Positions 35,472 through 43,906 of a stretch of 64,000 nucleotides of DNA are shown here, piece after piece; the stretch's first letter is position 1, and every line of letters begins with the position of its first letter. The translations under genes were made by a program, and so were the position numbers. Source of the DNA: JAWQFO01 sp033436665 (GTDB lineage Bacteria; Pseudomonadota; Alphaproteobacteria; Rhodobacterales; Rhodobacteraceae); NCBI RefSeq assembly GCF_033436665.1, contig NZ_JAWQFO010000005.1:1-64000 (forward strand), given 5' to 3'. The notes under the pieces were generated by a model, which was given only the letters and a program-made list of their open reading frames with translations, was not told the origin of the DNA and searched no databases.

Positions 35472-36776
35472 TCAGGGGCGGAACCACTCGGGAATGCCGA
35501 AGGTCGTCCGCGTCGCCATCTCGCCGGTGAGCGCGTGCATGAAATCCACGAGATGCGCGATCTCTTCCTCGCTGAGCGCTTGCGGTGCGAGGTCCCGCGC
35601 CAGGGACTGCCGGTCCATCTCGAGCCGGTCCTGCAGGATCACGAAGTCGCCCCCCGCAAGCCACGCAACCGGGGTCAGTTTCGCCATGTCTGGGGTCCAG
35701 CTTGCGAGGCTAGCCTCCGCGTCGAGGTGGTGCCGGATGATACCGTCGAGTGTCGCGAACGCGCCGTTATGGCCATAAGGCGCGGTGAGTGCCACGTTGC
35801 GCAGCATCGGCGTGCGGAAGCGGTAGGCATCCTCGATCCGGTCGGTTTCGGCCATGCGGCCGACGTCGCGGGCATAGGGATCGAACCGCCGCGTGCGACC
35901 CGGCCCGAACGGCGGCAGGCCGAGCGCGTGAAACTTCTGGTCCGACAGCAGCGGACCGGAATGGCATGTGGCGCAGGCGGCCTTTCCGTAGAAGAGGTCC
36001 ATCCCGGCGCGCTGACCGGGCGAAAGCGCGCCCCCATCCCCTGCGAGAAATCGGTCGAACGGGCTGTCCGTGCTGCGCCATTCCAGCGCCATGAAGGCCG
36101 CGAGCGCATTGCCGATCTCGACGATGCTGACATCGATGGGCGCATCGACCGTGTCGAACGCCTCGACGAAGGCCGGACCATAGCGCGGATCGGTGCGCAC
36201 GCGCTTGGCGAGGATCGGCCAGCCCCGGTCGATCCGATCCTGCACTGCGCCGATGATCTCGTTCTCGCCGGTGTTCCCGGCCATCTCGAATTGCGCGGTC
36301 AGCGGAAACAGCGCCTGTGCCGCCAGCACCGAGTTCAGTCCCTGCGGCAGGTATTCCTCGGCCGGAGAGTTGAACCCGTTGCCGTAGAGGTCCGAACGGC
36401 TCAGCCGCCCGTCGTGGAACATCACGTCGATCTCGCGCGCGCCGAGGTTCCACAGACCGGGCGAGTTGCGCGGCACGCGCTTGCGGATGCGGCTGTCTCC
36501 GTCGCCGGGAGTCCGGTCGGGGCCGAGGCCAACGCCGCCTTCGCCGATCCCCAGCGACAGGCCGTCGGAGGTGCCGAAATCTGGGTGGTGGCAGTGCGCA
36601 CAGGCGGTGTTGCGGTTCCCCGACAGGATCGTGTCGTAAAACAGTTGATGCCCGATGGCCGCCTGTTTCATATCGAAGGGAAGGAAATCGGCGTCGGTCA
36701 GCGGAGGTGGCAAGTCCTGCGCGCTCGCCGCCGCGCCGGACAACAGGAAGGCTGCCAGATGCGCCAGCTTGCGTAT
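35472..36776 (-). CDS. Di-heme cytochrome-c peroxidase/MauG-family protein
   Basis: This approximately 434-aa periplasmic protein has two c-type heme motifs, CAHCH (in NTACAHCHHPDFGTSDGL) and CATCH (in CATCHSGPLLS). It also has the family segments GHQLFYDTILSGN and FRTPMLRNVALTAPYGHNG. Members reduce H2O2 or carry out MauG-like oxidations. The mature protein follows a good signal peptide, RKLAHLAAFLLSGAAASAQ, but no ATG, GTG or TTG stands just before it: the frame offers ATA at 36776 or CTG at 36767. The boundary is therefore uncertain. Its 5' end overlaps the start of the plus-strand gene at 36759. Confidence 0.82.
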   Translation of the reverse strand: MRKLAHLAAFLLSGAAASAQDLPPPLTDADFLPFDMKQAAIGHQLFYDTILSGNRNTACAHCHHPDFGTSDGLSLGIGEGGVGLGPDRTPGDGDSRIRKRVPRNSPGLWNLGAREIDVMFHDGRLSRSDLYGNGFNSPAEEYLPQGLNSVLAAQALFPLTAQFEMAGNTGENEIIGAVQDRIDRGWPILAKRVRTDPRYGPAFVEAFDTVDAPIDVSIVEIGNALAAFMALEWRSTDSPFDRFLAGDGGALSPGQRAGMDLFYGKAACATCHSGPLLSDQKFHALGLPPFGPGRTRRFDPYARDVGRMAETDRIEDAYRFRTPMLRNVALTAPYGHNGAFATLDGIIRHHLDAEASLASWTPDMAKLTPVAWLAGGDFVILQDRLEMDRQSLARDLAPQALSEEEIAHLVDFMHALTGEMATRTTFGIPEWFRP

Positions 36777-37232
36777 TGTCTTTGTCTTTGCTTCGCCACT
36801 TCGGCCTGGGCCGAGATCGAGGCCGCGCGCGACCTGATGGAGGCCGGCGACTTCGAACAGGCGCGCGAAGAGCTTCTGCCGGCGGTGCGGTCGGGCAACG
36901 CCGACGCCGAAGAGCTGATCGGTGTCATGTACGCGATGGGGCTTGGGGTCGAGCAGGATCACGAGCGGGCCTTCGAGTGGTACCTGCGATCCTCGATGAA
37001 GGGTCATCCGGGCGCGCAATCCGGTGTCGGCTGGTACTACGAACTGGGCCTCGGGATGCCGGAACCGGACCTTGTCCGCGCCTACCTGTGGTACGCGCTC
37101 AGCACGATCGGCGGGGATCCCGACGCCGCGATCAGCCTCGAAGACGTTGTCCGGAAGATGAGTGCGGACGAGATCGACCGGGCCAAGGTGCTGGTCGACG
37201 ACTACCGCCCCTGGATGTACCCGTTCCGCTGA
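36759..37232 (+). CDS. Secreted Sel1-repeat (TPR-like) protein
   Basis: This 157-aa protein has a signal peptide (MRQLAYCLCLCFATSAWAE) and helical Sel1-type repeats: AEELIGVMYAMGLGVEQDHERAFEWY and AQSGVGWYYELGLG.. followed by a YLWYALS segment. Such repeats mediate protein contacts in the periplasm. AGGAAGG lies 7-13 bases before the ATG. The signal-peptide codons overlap those of the divergent peroxidase on the other strand. No specific partner can be named. Confidence 0.8.
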   Translation: MRQLAYCLCLCFATSAWAEIEAARDLMEAGDFEQAREELLPAVRSGNADAEELIGVMYAMGLGVEQDHERAFEWYLRSSMKGHPGAQSGVGWYYELGLGMPEPDLVRAYLWYALSTIGGDPDAAISLEDVVRKMSADEIDRAKVLVDDYRPWMYPFR

Positions 37233-37250
37233 GCCGGGCCCCGGGTAGGA

Positions 37251-37274
37251 CGCGCGCGGCGCATGCCGCGCGCG
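37251..37274. terminator. Strong hairpin between convergent genes
   Basis: CGCGCGCGGC (37251-37260), loop GCAT, and GCCGCGCGCG (37265-37274) form a perfect 10-bp stem between the Sel1 gene and the convergent TRAP binding-protein gene. No U-tract follows on either strand, but the position suits a bidirectional terminator. Confidence 0.6.
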
Positions 37275-37297
37275 CTGGTGTTGCAAGTCAGACAAGC

Positions 37298-38362
37298 CTA
37301 TTGCGTGTCCGCCGCGCGGGCCGCGTCGATGGCGGCTTCGGCCTCGGACACCGAGGCGGTCAGCGCGTCGAACGCTTCCTGTCCGCCGTCCACGTTCGAC
37401 TTGAACCATTCATAGACCGGGTCCGCGGCTTCCTTGAACGCCGCCTTTTCCTCGGGGCTCGGCACGTATATGTCACCGCCGCCGGCGACGAAGTCCTCGT
37501 AGGCCTGGATCGACTTGCGCTTGGGCGAGGCGAAGGTGGCCTGCTGAAGCTGGTAGAACCCGTCCGAGACCACGGTGCGCAGTTCCGGCGACATCGCCAT
37601 GAATTTCTCGTTGTTCATGAACCACATCGCGCCCATGTAGCTGTGCCCGTCGAGCGTCAGGTACTTCAGACCGGCATCCGGGAACTTCATGTTCATGATG
37701 TCGGTGATGCCGTTGGCCGTGCCCTCGACGACCTTGGTCTGCAGCGAAGTGAAAAGCTCGGGCCACGGGATCGGCGTTGGCGAGGCGCCCAGAGCCTTGA
37801 CCAGCTCTTGTGGCAGGTCGGCGACGACTGTCCGCAGTTTGAGCCCTTCGAGATCCGAAGGTTGCTTCACCTGGCGCTCGGTATTGGCGAAGTTGCGCCA
37901 GCCGCCGGTGTTGCCCACCGTCATCAGCCGCATCGCGCCACCCGAATCCTCCATGACCTTCTGTTGCAGCAGGTCGACGAACGCACTGTCGTTGGCCAGC
38001 ACCGCCTCGGCCACTCGGTCGTCCGACATCAGGTAGGGCAGGTCGAGAACCTGCACGTAAGGGAAGATGTTGGCCGCACCGGACGAGGTCGCGATGTAGA
38101 TGTCGATGGTGCCGTCGGCCACGCCCTGCATGCATTCCTCGGGCTGCGAGCAGAGTTGCGTGCCAATGAAGAGTTCCACGGCGATGGCGCCGTTCGAGGC
38201 GTTCTCGACGTAGTTCTTGAAGACGATAAGGCCGTCGTAATCCTCGTCGTCCTCGTTCGAATTCGCCGTCGCACGCAGCGTGTATTCCTGCGCCACCGCC
38301 GCAAGCGGTGTGACCGCAAGCAGGGCCGCGACGGCGGACGATTTCAGGACAGTCTTCAGCAT
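37298..38362 (-). CDS. TRAP transporter solute-binding protein (DctP family)
   Basis: This 354-aa periplasmic protein has a signal peptide ending ...LAAVAQ (about residue 25). The DctP fold includes the conserved arginine region LEGLKLRTV, which usually binds a ligand carboxylate or acidic group. GGGAGGAAACCCACC precedes its ATG. It delivers ligand to the DctQM permeases encoded just upstream in the same operon. The monooxygenase genes suggest a sulfonate ligand, but the family also carries dicarboxylates and sugar acids. Confidence 0.9.
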   Translation of the reverse strand: MLKTVLKSSAVAALLAVTPLAAVAQEYTLRATANSNEDDEDYDGLIVFKNYVENASNGAIAVELFIGTQLCSQPEECMQGVADGTIDIYIATSSGAANIFPYVQVLDLPYLMSDDRVAEAVLANDSAFVDLLQQKVMEDSGGAMRLMTVGNTGGWRNFANTERQVKQPSDLEGLKLRTVVADLPQELVKALGASPTPIPWPELFTSLQTKVVEGTANGITDIMNMKFPDAGLKYLTLDGHSYMGAMWFMNNEKFMAMSPELRTVVSDGFYQLQQATFASPKRKSIQAYEDFVAGGGDIYVPSPEEKAAFKEAADPVYEWFKSNVDGGQEAFDALTASVSEAEAAIDAARAADTQ

Positions 38363-38391
38363 GGTGGGTTTCCTCCCGTTTTAAGTCGTTG

Positions 38392-39867
38392 TCAGTTGGC
38401 GAAGCCCGCAAGGCGCGGGATGGTCATGGAAATGGCCGGAACGTAGGTGATCAGGAAGATCACGGCTACTTCCACGGCGAGAAACGGCAGGATCGCACGG
38501 GCAATGGTCTCGATCCGCTCATGCGCGACCGCCGAGGCCACGAACAGCACCAGCCCCATAGGCGGCGTGGCAAGGCCCACGGTCAGGTTCACGCTCATGA
38601 TGATCGCGAAGTGGATCGGGTCGACCCCGAGATCGGTGAAGATCGGGCCGAGGATCGGGGCCAGGATGATGATCGCGGGGCCCGCGTCGAGGAACATGCC
38701 GACGACGAAGAGCAGCAGATTGATCAGGAACAGCAGGATCAGCGGGTTTTCCGACAGCGTGAGAATTAGCCCCGCCAGTGTTTCGGGCGCGTGCGAAAGG
38801 CTGACGACGGTCTTGAAGGCCATCGCCGCGCCGACAAGCAGCAGCACGACCGCCGAGGTAATCCCCGCTCCGGTGAAGATCCGCGGCAGGTCGCGCAGCT
38901 TCAGGCTGCGCAGGATCGCGAAGCTGACGAGCAGCGCGTAAGCCACCGCCATCGCGGCGGCCTCGGTCGGGGTGAAGACACCGCCGAGGATGCCGCCCAG
39001 GATCAGCACCGGGGTCTGCAGCGGCACCATCGCGCGCTTGCAGACGACGCGAAACTCCGGGCTGACCTTGCGGCGCAGGCCGAGAAAGAAGAGATGCGCC
39101 GCAACCAGGCAGGCCAGCAGCGCGCCCCAGAATGCCGCCGCACCCGCGTCCTCGCCCAGCGGCAGGAAAGCGTAGATCAGCAGCGCGAGGTTGAGCCGGA
39201 CCAGTGCGAAGGACACCCACCATTCCACGCGGCCCATCTCGGTTCCGCGCAGAACGACGCGGTGCGCGGCCGGCAGGTCGTAATGATTGGCGGTCACGCG
39301 CACCATCAGCATCAGGCCGGTGCCGACCAGCACACCCGGCACGATCCCCGCGAGAAACAGAGCGGCGACGCTCTCGCCCATGACGTAGGCGTAGATGATC
39401 ATGATGCCCGACGGGGGGATGATCGGCCCGATCACGGAACTCGCTGCCGTGATCGCGGCGGCGTAGCGGCGCGTGTAGCCCTCGCGCTCCATCGCAGGGA
39501 CCAGCATCGAGCCGAGCGCGGAGGTATCCGCGACGGCGGACCCCGAGAGCCCCGCGAACAGGATCGAGCTGAGGATGTTGACCTGCGCCAGCCCGCCGCG
39601 CAGATGGCCCATCAGCGCCTGGCTGAACTCGACGAGGCGTTCGGTGATGCCGCCCCGGTTCATCAGCTCGCCCGCGAGCATGAAGAACGGGATCGCCATC
39701 AGCGGAAAGCTGTCCATGCCGTTGTAGACGTTGCGGTAGAGCAGGGTCAGGTCCTTTTCCTGCCCGTTCAGCCACAAAAGCGCGCCGGGTGCGGCGAGCA
39801 GCGCGAAGAACACCGGCAGGCCGATCAGCAGGAAGACGAGGAAGACGGGCAGGAACCAGACCAGCAT
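38392..39867 (-). CDS. TRAP transporter large permease (DctM family)
   Basis: This 491-aa protein has about a dozen hydrophobic helices, starting with VFLVFLLIGLPVFFALLAAPGA. It shows DctM motifs such as PFFMLAGELMNRGG and IIPPSGIMIIYAYVMGES. It is the sodium-driven transport subunit. The cytoplasmic loop near the middle (FLGLRRKVSPEFRVV) is longer than average. It begins exactly one base after the dctQ stop, so the two are co-translated. Confidence 0.92.
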   Translation of the reverse strand: MLVWFLPVFLVFLLIGLPVFFALLAAPGALLWLNGQEKDLTLLYRNVYNGMDSFPLMAIPFFMLAGELMNRGGITERLVEFSQALMGHLRGGLAQVNILSSILFAGLSGSAVADTSALGSMLVPAMEREGYTRRYAAAITAASSVIGPIIPPSGIMIIYAYVMGESVAALFLAGIVPGVLVGTGLMLMVRVTANHYDLPAAHRVVLRGTEMGRVEWWVSFALVRLNLALLIYAFLPLGEDAGAAAFWGALLACLVAAHLFFLGLRRKVSPEFRVVCKRAMVPLQTPVLILGGILGGVFTPTEAAAMAVAYALLVSFAILRSLKLRDLPRIFTGAGITSAVVLLLVGAAMAFKTVVSLSHAPETLAGLILTLSENPLILLFLINLLLFVVGMFLDAGPAIIILAPILGPIFTDLGVDPIHFAIIMSVNLTVGLATPPMGLVLFVASAVAHERIETIARAILPFLAVEVAVIFLITYVPAISMTIPRLAGFAN

Positions 39868-40461
39868 CTATTCCACCCCCGGCTGGGCTGCCGCCTCGGG
39901 GATTTCGGGCAGCCGGTCGCCGCCGCCGAGAAGCGTGATCAGGCTGCGCAGGATCAGCTCGATATTGACCATCAGCAGCAGCAGCACGCCCACAAAAAGC
40001 GAGGCCATCATCCAGCTGCGCGGCACCCGCAACCAGCTTTCGAAATCCAGCGACATCGGCAGGTAGAGCGAGGCGGTGGCGAAGCGGCCGCCGAAGCCAG
40101 TGATCTCTTCCCAGCCCAGCTGTACCCCGACGATCAGCACGATCAGGCTGAGGCTCAGGAGCATCAGGTTGAGGATCTGCCCCGCCGCGCGTGGCAGGAA
40201 GCGGCCGAGCATCTCGATCGCCACGAACCCGCCACGCCGGAAGGCGGTCGGGGCCATCAGGCCGGTCATCCAGAGCATGCAGAACCGCGCCGCCTCGTCC
40301 GGCCAGGGCAGGGCGTTGTTGAGCACGTAGCGAAAGAAGATCTGGATCAGGATCGCGAGGACCATCAGCGCCACGGCAAGCGCGCCCACCGCGCGTCCGA
40401 TGCGCAGCAGGGTCTCGTTGACGAACCCGATCGGTGCGAGCACCGACAACAATCCGCCCAT
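39868..40461 (-). CDS. TRAP transporter small permease (DctQ family)
   Basis: This 197-aa protein has four predicted helices, the first at about 26-50. The family feature FRYVLNNALPWPDEAARF is clear. DctQ forms the membrane complex with DctM. It follows the flavin reductase gene by 54 nt on the minus strand, placing transport downstream of the catabolic enzymes in one operon. Confidence 0.9.
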   Translation of the reverse strand: MGGLLSVLAPIGFVNETLLRIGRAVGALAVALMVLAILIQIFFRYVLNNALPWPDEAARFCMLWMTGLMAPTAFRRGGFVAIEMLGRFLPRAAGQILNLMLLSLSLIVLIVGVQLGWEEITGFGGRFATASLYLPMSLDFESWLRVPRSWMMASLFVGVLLLLMVNIELILRSLITLLGGGDRLPEIPEAAAQPGVE

Positions 40462-40515
40462 GCGGATCCTCCCAGTTCCCGCGGCCTCTCCGGAACGCCC
40501 GCGGTCTTTCCGCGC

Positions 40516-41034
40516 CTAAGGCTGCGCGACCTGCCCGAACTTCCCGGCAAAAAACGTCAGCGCGTCTCCCTGGCCCATGCCGACCCGCAGCACCTTGCCG
40601 ACGACAATGACATGATCGCCCGCTTCATGCACCGAATAGCGTTCGCACTCGAACCGCGCGAGACAGTCGGCCAGCAGCGGCGCCCCGCCAAACCCGTTTC
40701 CGTGTTCGATCCTGCGCAGCGCCTGCGCGTCCCGCGCGCAGGCCTGGCAAAGATCGCCCTGCTCGGCCGACAGCACGTGGACGGCGAAATGGCCAGCACG
40801 GTCGAAATGCGGAAAGCGGCGCGACCCCCGGTCGACCGCCCACATCACCAGCGGCGGGTCGAGCGAGAGCGACGAGAAACTGTTCGCTGTGATGCAGACG
40901 GGACCATCGGCGCCGTCGCAGGTCACGATCGTGACGCCGGTGGCGAAACGACCGTAGGCGTCGCGCAGCAGTCGGGTGTCGGCCTCGCCGGGCGCGAACA
41001 TCCGCGCCATGTCCGTGGAATGGGCGTTCATCAT
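40516..41034 (-). CDS. Flavin reductase (FMN-binding split-barrel family)
   Basis: This 172-aa protein of the HpaC/flavin-reductase type has RFATGVTIVTCDGADGPV, ITANSFSSLSLDPPLVMWAV and FAVHVLSAEQ, the usual family blocks. It should reduce FMN with NAD(P)H and hand FMNH2 to the adjacent SsuD-like monooxygenase. Of two tandem ATG codons (41034, 41031), the first overlaps the upstream stop as ATGA and is preferred. Confidence 0.88.
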   Translation of the reverse strand: MMNAHSTDMARMFAPGEADTRLLRDAYGRFATGVTIVTCDGADGPVCITANSFSSLSLDPPLVMWAVDRGSRRFPHFDRAGHFAVHVLSAEQGDLCQACARDAQALRRIEHGNGFGGAPLLADCLARFECERYSVHEAGDHVIVVGKVLRVGMGQGDALTFFAGKFGQVAQP

Positions 41035-41921
41035 GGCACCTCTTGTCCAAGCGCCGCCTCGTAAAGCTGATACCACTCTTCACGGTCCAGCTTGACCTCT
41101 GCAGCCTTCGAAATCTGTGCGATCCGGTCGAGATTGTTGGTCCCCATCACCGGCAGGATGCCTGCGGGATGGGCCAGCAGGAAGGCGACGGCCACGGCGG
41201 CGCGATCGACACCGCGTTCTTCTGCGATCCGGTCGGCAACCTCCCCGAGGGGGGTCTTTTCTGTCATCAGGCGACCGCCGCCCAGAGGCGACCAGGCCAT
41301 GATGCGATGGCCGTGGCGCTGGTGAAAGGCGAGATCGCCATTCGTGAAGGGCGCGATCTCGCCCAGCGAAATCTCGATCTGGTTGGTCACCAGCGGCGTC
41401 TTCATCGCCGATTGCAGAAGCTCCCAGTCCCAGGGGCGGAAGTTCGACACGCCGATGGCGCCTACCTTGCCGGCGGACACGACCTCGTCCAGGGCCGCGC
41501 CCGTCTCGTGATGGTCCAACAGCGGGTCGGGTCGGTGGATCAGCAGCAGGTCGATATGCTCGATCCCCATGTCAGAAAGCGAAGCGTCGACGGACGCAAG
41601 GATATGGGCGCGCGACGTGTCGTAGTGCTTGACCCGTGCGCTGGCGTGGCGGCCGGCCGGCGCGACGATGTCGCACTTGGTCACGATCTCCATTTGGCCG
41701 CGCAGGGACGGGTTGGCGCGCAGCGCGCCACCCAGCACCGCCTCGGCGGTGTAGCCGCCGTAGATGTCGGCCTGATCGAAGGTGGTGATGCCCTGATCGA
41801 GACAGCTCTGGATCTTGGCCTCGACATGGGCCGGCGATGTGTCCGCATCGTCGGCGATGCGCCACATGCCGTAAACGATCCGGCTCATCTGCAGCGTGTC
41901 GGAAATCTTCACCCGTTCCAT
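41031..41921 (-). CDS. Aldo/keto reductase (YdhF-like)
   Basis: This 296-aa AKR barrel has the full tetrad pattern: D49 (FDQADIYGG), Y54, K82 (IVTKCD) and H129 (LLLIHRPDPLL). The NADPH-binding segment near the C-terminus (PLGGGRLM, PVMGTNNLDRI) is present. It is coupled on both sides to the monooxygenase (TGATG) and the flavin reductase (ATGA). In an oxidative desulfonation pathway it would reduce the aldehyde left after sulfite release, as SmoB does with 6-oxo-glucose; that role is inferred. Confidence 0.88.
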   Translation of the reverse strand: MERVKISDTLQMSRIVYGMWRIADDADTSPAHVEAKIQSCLDQGITTFDQADIYGGYTAEAVLGGALRANPSLRGQMEIVTKCDIVAPAGRHASARVKHYDTSRAHILASVDASLSDMGIEHIDLLLIHRPDPLLDHHETGAALDEVVSAGKVGAIGVSNFRPWDWELLQSAMKTPLVTNQIEISLGEIAPFTNGDLAFHQRHGHRIMAWSPLGGGRLMTEKTPLGEVADRIAEERGVDRAAVAVAFLLAHPAGILPVMGTNNLDRIAQISKAAEVKLDREEWYQLYEAALGQEVP

Positions 41922-43075
41922 CAGCGGCGCTCCCCGGTTCCAAGCGGTGTCGCCGGCGTTCCGTCCGGCACCCGTCCGTAGGCGTGCGGCAGCGAGCAGG
42001 TGTCGAGATGTGGCATGACGCGCTGGCCAAAGTGCTTCGCCTCGTCGATATGCGGATAGCCCGAGAATATGAAGGCGCGCATGCCCATCTTGCGGTACTC
42101 CTCGATCTTCGACATGACCTGGTCGGTCGAGCCCACAAGCGCCGCGCCGCAGCCCGAACGCGCCCGTCCGACCCCGGTCCAGAGACCGGGTTCGACATAG
42201 CCGAACTGGTCCGCCAGTTCCCGCGCCCGGGCCTGGTGCGACACGCCGAGCGAGGTCGAATCGAGCGCCCGGTCCCGGATCAGCCGGCCCAGCTCGTCAT
42301 CGAGCTTCGAGGCGATGTGATCGGCGTATTCGCGCGCCTCGGCCTCGGTGTCGCGCACGATCATGTGGACCCGCAGCCCGTAGTCCAGCGTACGCCCCTT
42401 GGCCTCGGCCACTGCGTTGACCGCCTTCATCCGCTCGGCCAGCTGGTCCTTGGTCTCGGGCCACATCAGGTAGACGTCGCAATGTTCGCCGCAAAGCTCC
42501 AGCGCCGCGGGGGAATAGCCGCCGAAGTAAAGCAGCGGACCGCCGGTCTGGTAAGGTTTCGCCGGGTCCGTCGAGACATTCTCGAACTGGTAGACCTCGC
42601 CCTCGTAGTTGATCTCGTCCTGGGTCCAGGCCTGCTTCAGGATCTCGACCACCTCGCGCGACCGTTGGTATCGGAAGGTGCTGTCGGCCTTCTCTCCGGG
42701 AAAGTCCGACGAGATGATGTTGACCGTCAGCCGGCCTTCCAGCATGTGATCGAGCGTCGCGATAGTGCGCGCCAGCATGATCGGCTGCATCTCGCCGCAG
42801 CGCACGGCGGCCAGTATATTGATCTTTTCCGTGATCGGCGCGCAGCCCGCGACGAAGCTGAGCGTGTCCTGCCCGACCTGGTAGGAGGAGGGGCACAGGA
42901 TGTTGCGAAAGCCCTGCCGCTCGGCCTCCTTCACGATCTCCGAGCAATGCGCCCAGCTTGACCGCAGATCGCCTTCCGGCACGCCGAGAAACCGGTAATC
43001 GTCCGAGCAGAGCGCGGAGAACCAAGACACCTCCACCGCGTCGAGGTCCTTGGAGGTGATCGGCACGACACTCAT
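41921..43075 (-). CDS. FMNH2-dependent alkanesulfonate monooxygenase-like enzyme (SsuD/SmoC type)
   Basis: This 384-aa luciferase-like monooxygenase matches SsuD over its length. Shared elements include PLLYFGGYSPAALEL, GLRVHMIVR (H237 at the SsuD active-site histidine), LWTGVGRARSGCGAALVG (arginine in the mobile lid region, R304 or R306) and FSGYPHIDEA (Y340). SsuD-family enzymes cleave C-S bonds of sulfonates with O2 and FMNH2, releasing sulfite and an aldehyde. Partner flavin reductase and aldehyde reductase genes follow with overlapping codons. This could be a sulfoquinovose or another sulfonate monooxygenase; a sulfone substrate is less likely. Confidence 0.85.
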   Translation of the reverse strand: MSVVPITSKDLDAVEVSWFSALCSDDYRFLGVPEGDLRSSWAHCSEIVKEAERQGFRNILCPSSYQVGQDTLSFVAGCAPITEKINILAAVRCGEMQPIMLARTIATLDHMLEGRLTVNIISSDFPGEKADSTFRYQRSREVVEILKQAWTQDEINYEGEVYQFENVSTDPAKPYQTGGPLLYFGGYSPAALELCGEHCDVYLMWPETKDQLAERMKAVNAVAEAKGRTLDYGLRVHMIVRDTEAEAREYADHIASKLDDELGRLIRDRALDSTSLGVSHQARARELADQFGYVEPGLWTGVGRARSGCGAALVGSTDQVMSKIEEYRKMGMRAFIFSGYPHIDEAKHFGQRVMPHLDTCSLPHAYGRVPDGTPATPLGTGERR

Positions 43076-43096
43076 TCAGAAAAGGCTCCGGTGCGA

Positions 43097-43152
43097 GGTT
43101 GCTTTTGTCCTTGCGTAGCAACCGCCTTGATGTAGATCAATAGTGTATCAAT
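43097..43152. promoter_or_regulatory. Operators between the monooxygenase operon and the GntR gene
   Basis: Two dyads lie in the 101-bp divergent gap. GGTTGC-N15-GCAACC spans 43097-43123. TTGAT-GTAG-ATCAA spans 43127-43140 and is followed by a further ATCAA at 43147-43151. They are near the expected promoters of both transcripts, so the GntR protein encoded at 43177 is the likely binder. Confidence 0.45.
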
Positions 43153-43176
43153 TTTTTTGGCCGAGAAGCGTGGCCC

Positions 43177-43887
43177 GTGCGTCAGCCGACCCGAAATCCC
43201 AATGCCCTGCCGGTTTACGTGCAGCTCGCGGAGCTGCTGATCCGCGACGTGGCCGCGGGCCGCATCCTCGACGGCGAACGCCTGCCGCCCGAGCGCGAGA
43301 TGGCCGCCGATCTCGACGTGTCGGTGGGCACGCTGCGCAAGGCGCTGGCCGAGCTGGAAAAGAAGGGCATGCTCGAGCGTGTGCAGGGCTCGGGCAACTA
43401 CGTCCGGGACGCGGGCAACGACGGCAGCGTCTACGCGATGTTCCGGCTCGAACTGCCCGAGGGGGGCGGGCTGCCGCGGGCCGACGTGCTCGAGGTCGAC
43501 CTGTTGCCGAAACCGGTGGACCTGCCGCGCTTCGGCTCTGCCCAGCGGGGCTCACGCGTGAGGCGTCTGCGCTATCTCAATGACACGATGATTGCCGTCG
43601 AGGAAATCTGGCTCGACGAATCGGCGGGCCGTATCGAGGCCGCAACGCTGTCGGATTCGCTCTATCGCTATTACCAGAAGCAGCTCGGATTCTGGATCAC
43701 CCGCGCCGAGGACAGGGTGTGTGTCGGCGCGCTGCCGGCGTGGACGCCGGCGCATTTCCCGAAGCCGGGCGGCGCGACCGTCGGCTATATCGAACGGTTC
43801 AGCTGGTCGGACCGGCCGGAACCGGTGGAATTCTCGCGCACGTGGTTCGACCCGGACCGGGCGATCTACGTGCAGCGCCTCAAGTAA
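43177..43887 (+). CDS. GntR-family regulator (HutC/UTRA type)
   Basis: This 236-aa protein has an N-terminal winged helix (LPVYVQLAELLIRDVAAGRI..LPPEREMAADLDVSVGTLRKAL) and a C-terminal UTRA ligand-binding domain (from about residue 88; VRRLRYLNDTMIAVEEIWLDE). The only suitable start is GTG at 43177, preceded by GAGAAG. It is divergent from the monooxygenase/TRAP operon and followed by a Gfo/Idh gene after 19 nt, so it probably controls both. Confidence 0.88.
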   Translation: MRQPTRNPNALPVYVQLAELLIRDVAAGRILDGERLPPEREMAADLDVSVGTLRKALAELEKKGMLERVQGSGNYVRDAGNDGSVYAMFRLELPEGGGLPRADVLEVDLLPKPVDLPRFGSAQRGSRVRRLRYLNDTMIAVEEIWLDESAGRIEAATLSDSLYRYYQKQLGFWITRAEDRVCVGALPAWTPAHFPKPGGATVGYIERFSWSDRPEPVEFSRTWFDPDRAIYVQRLK

Positions 43888-43906
43888 GACTGGAAAGGAC
43901 GGCTGG

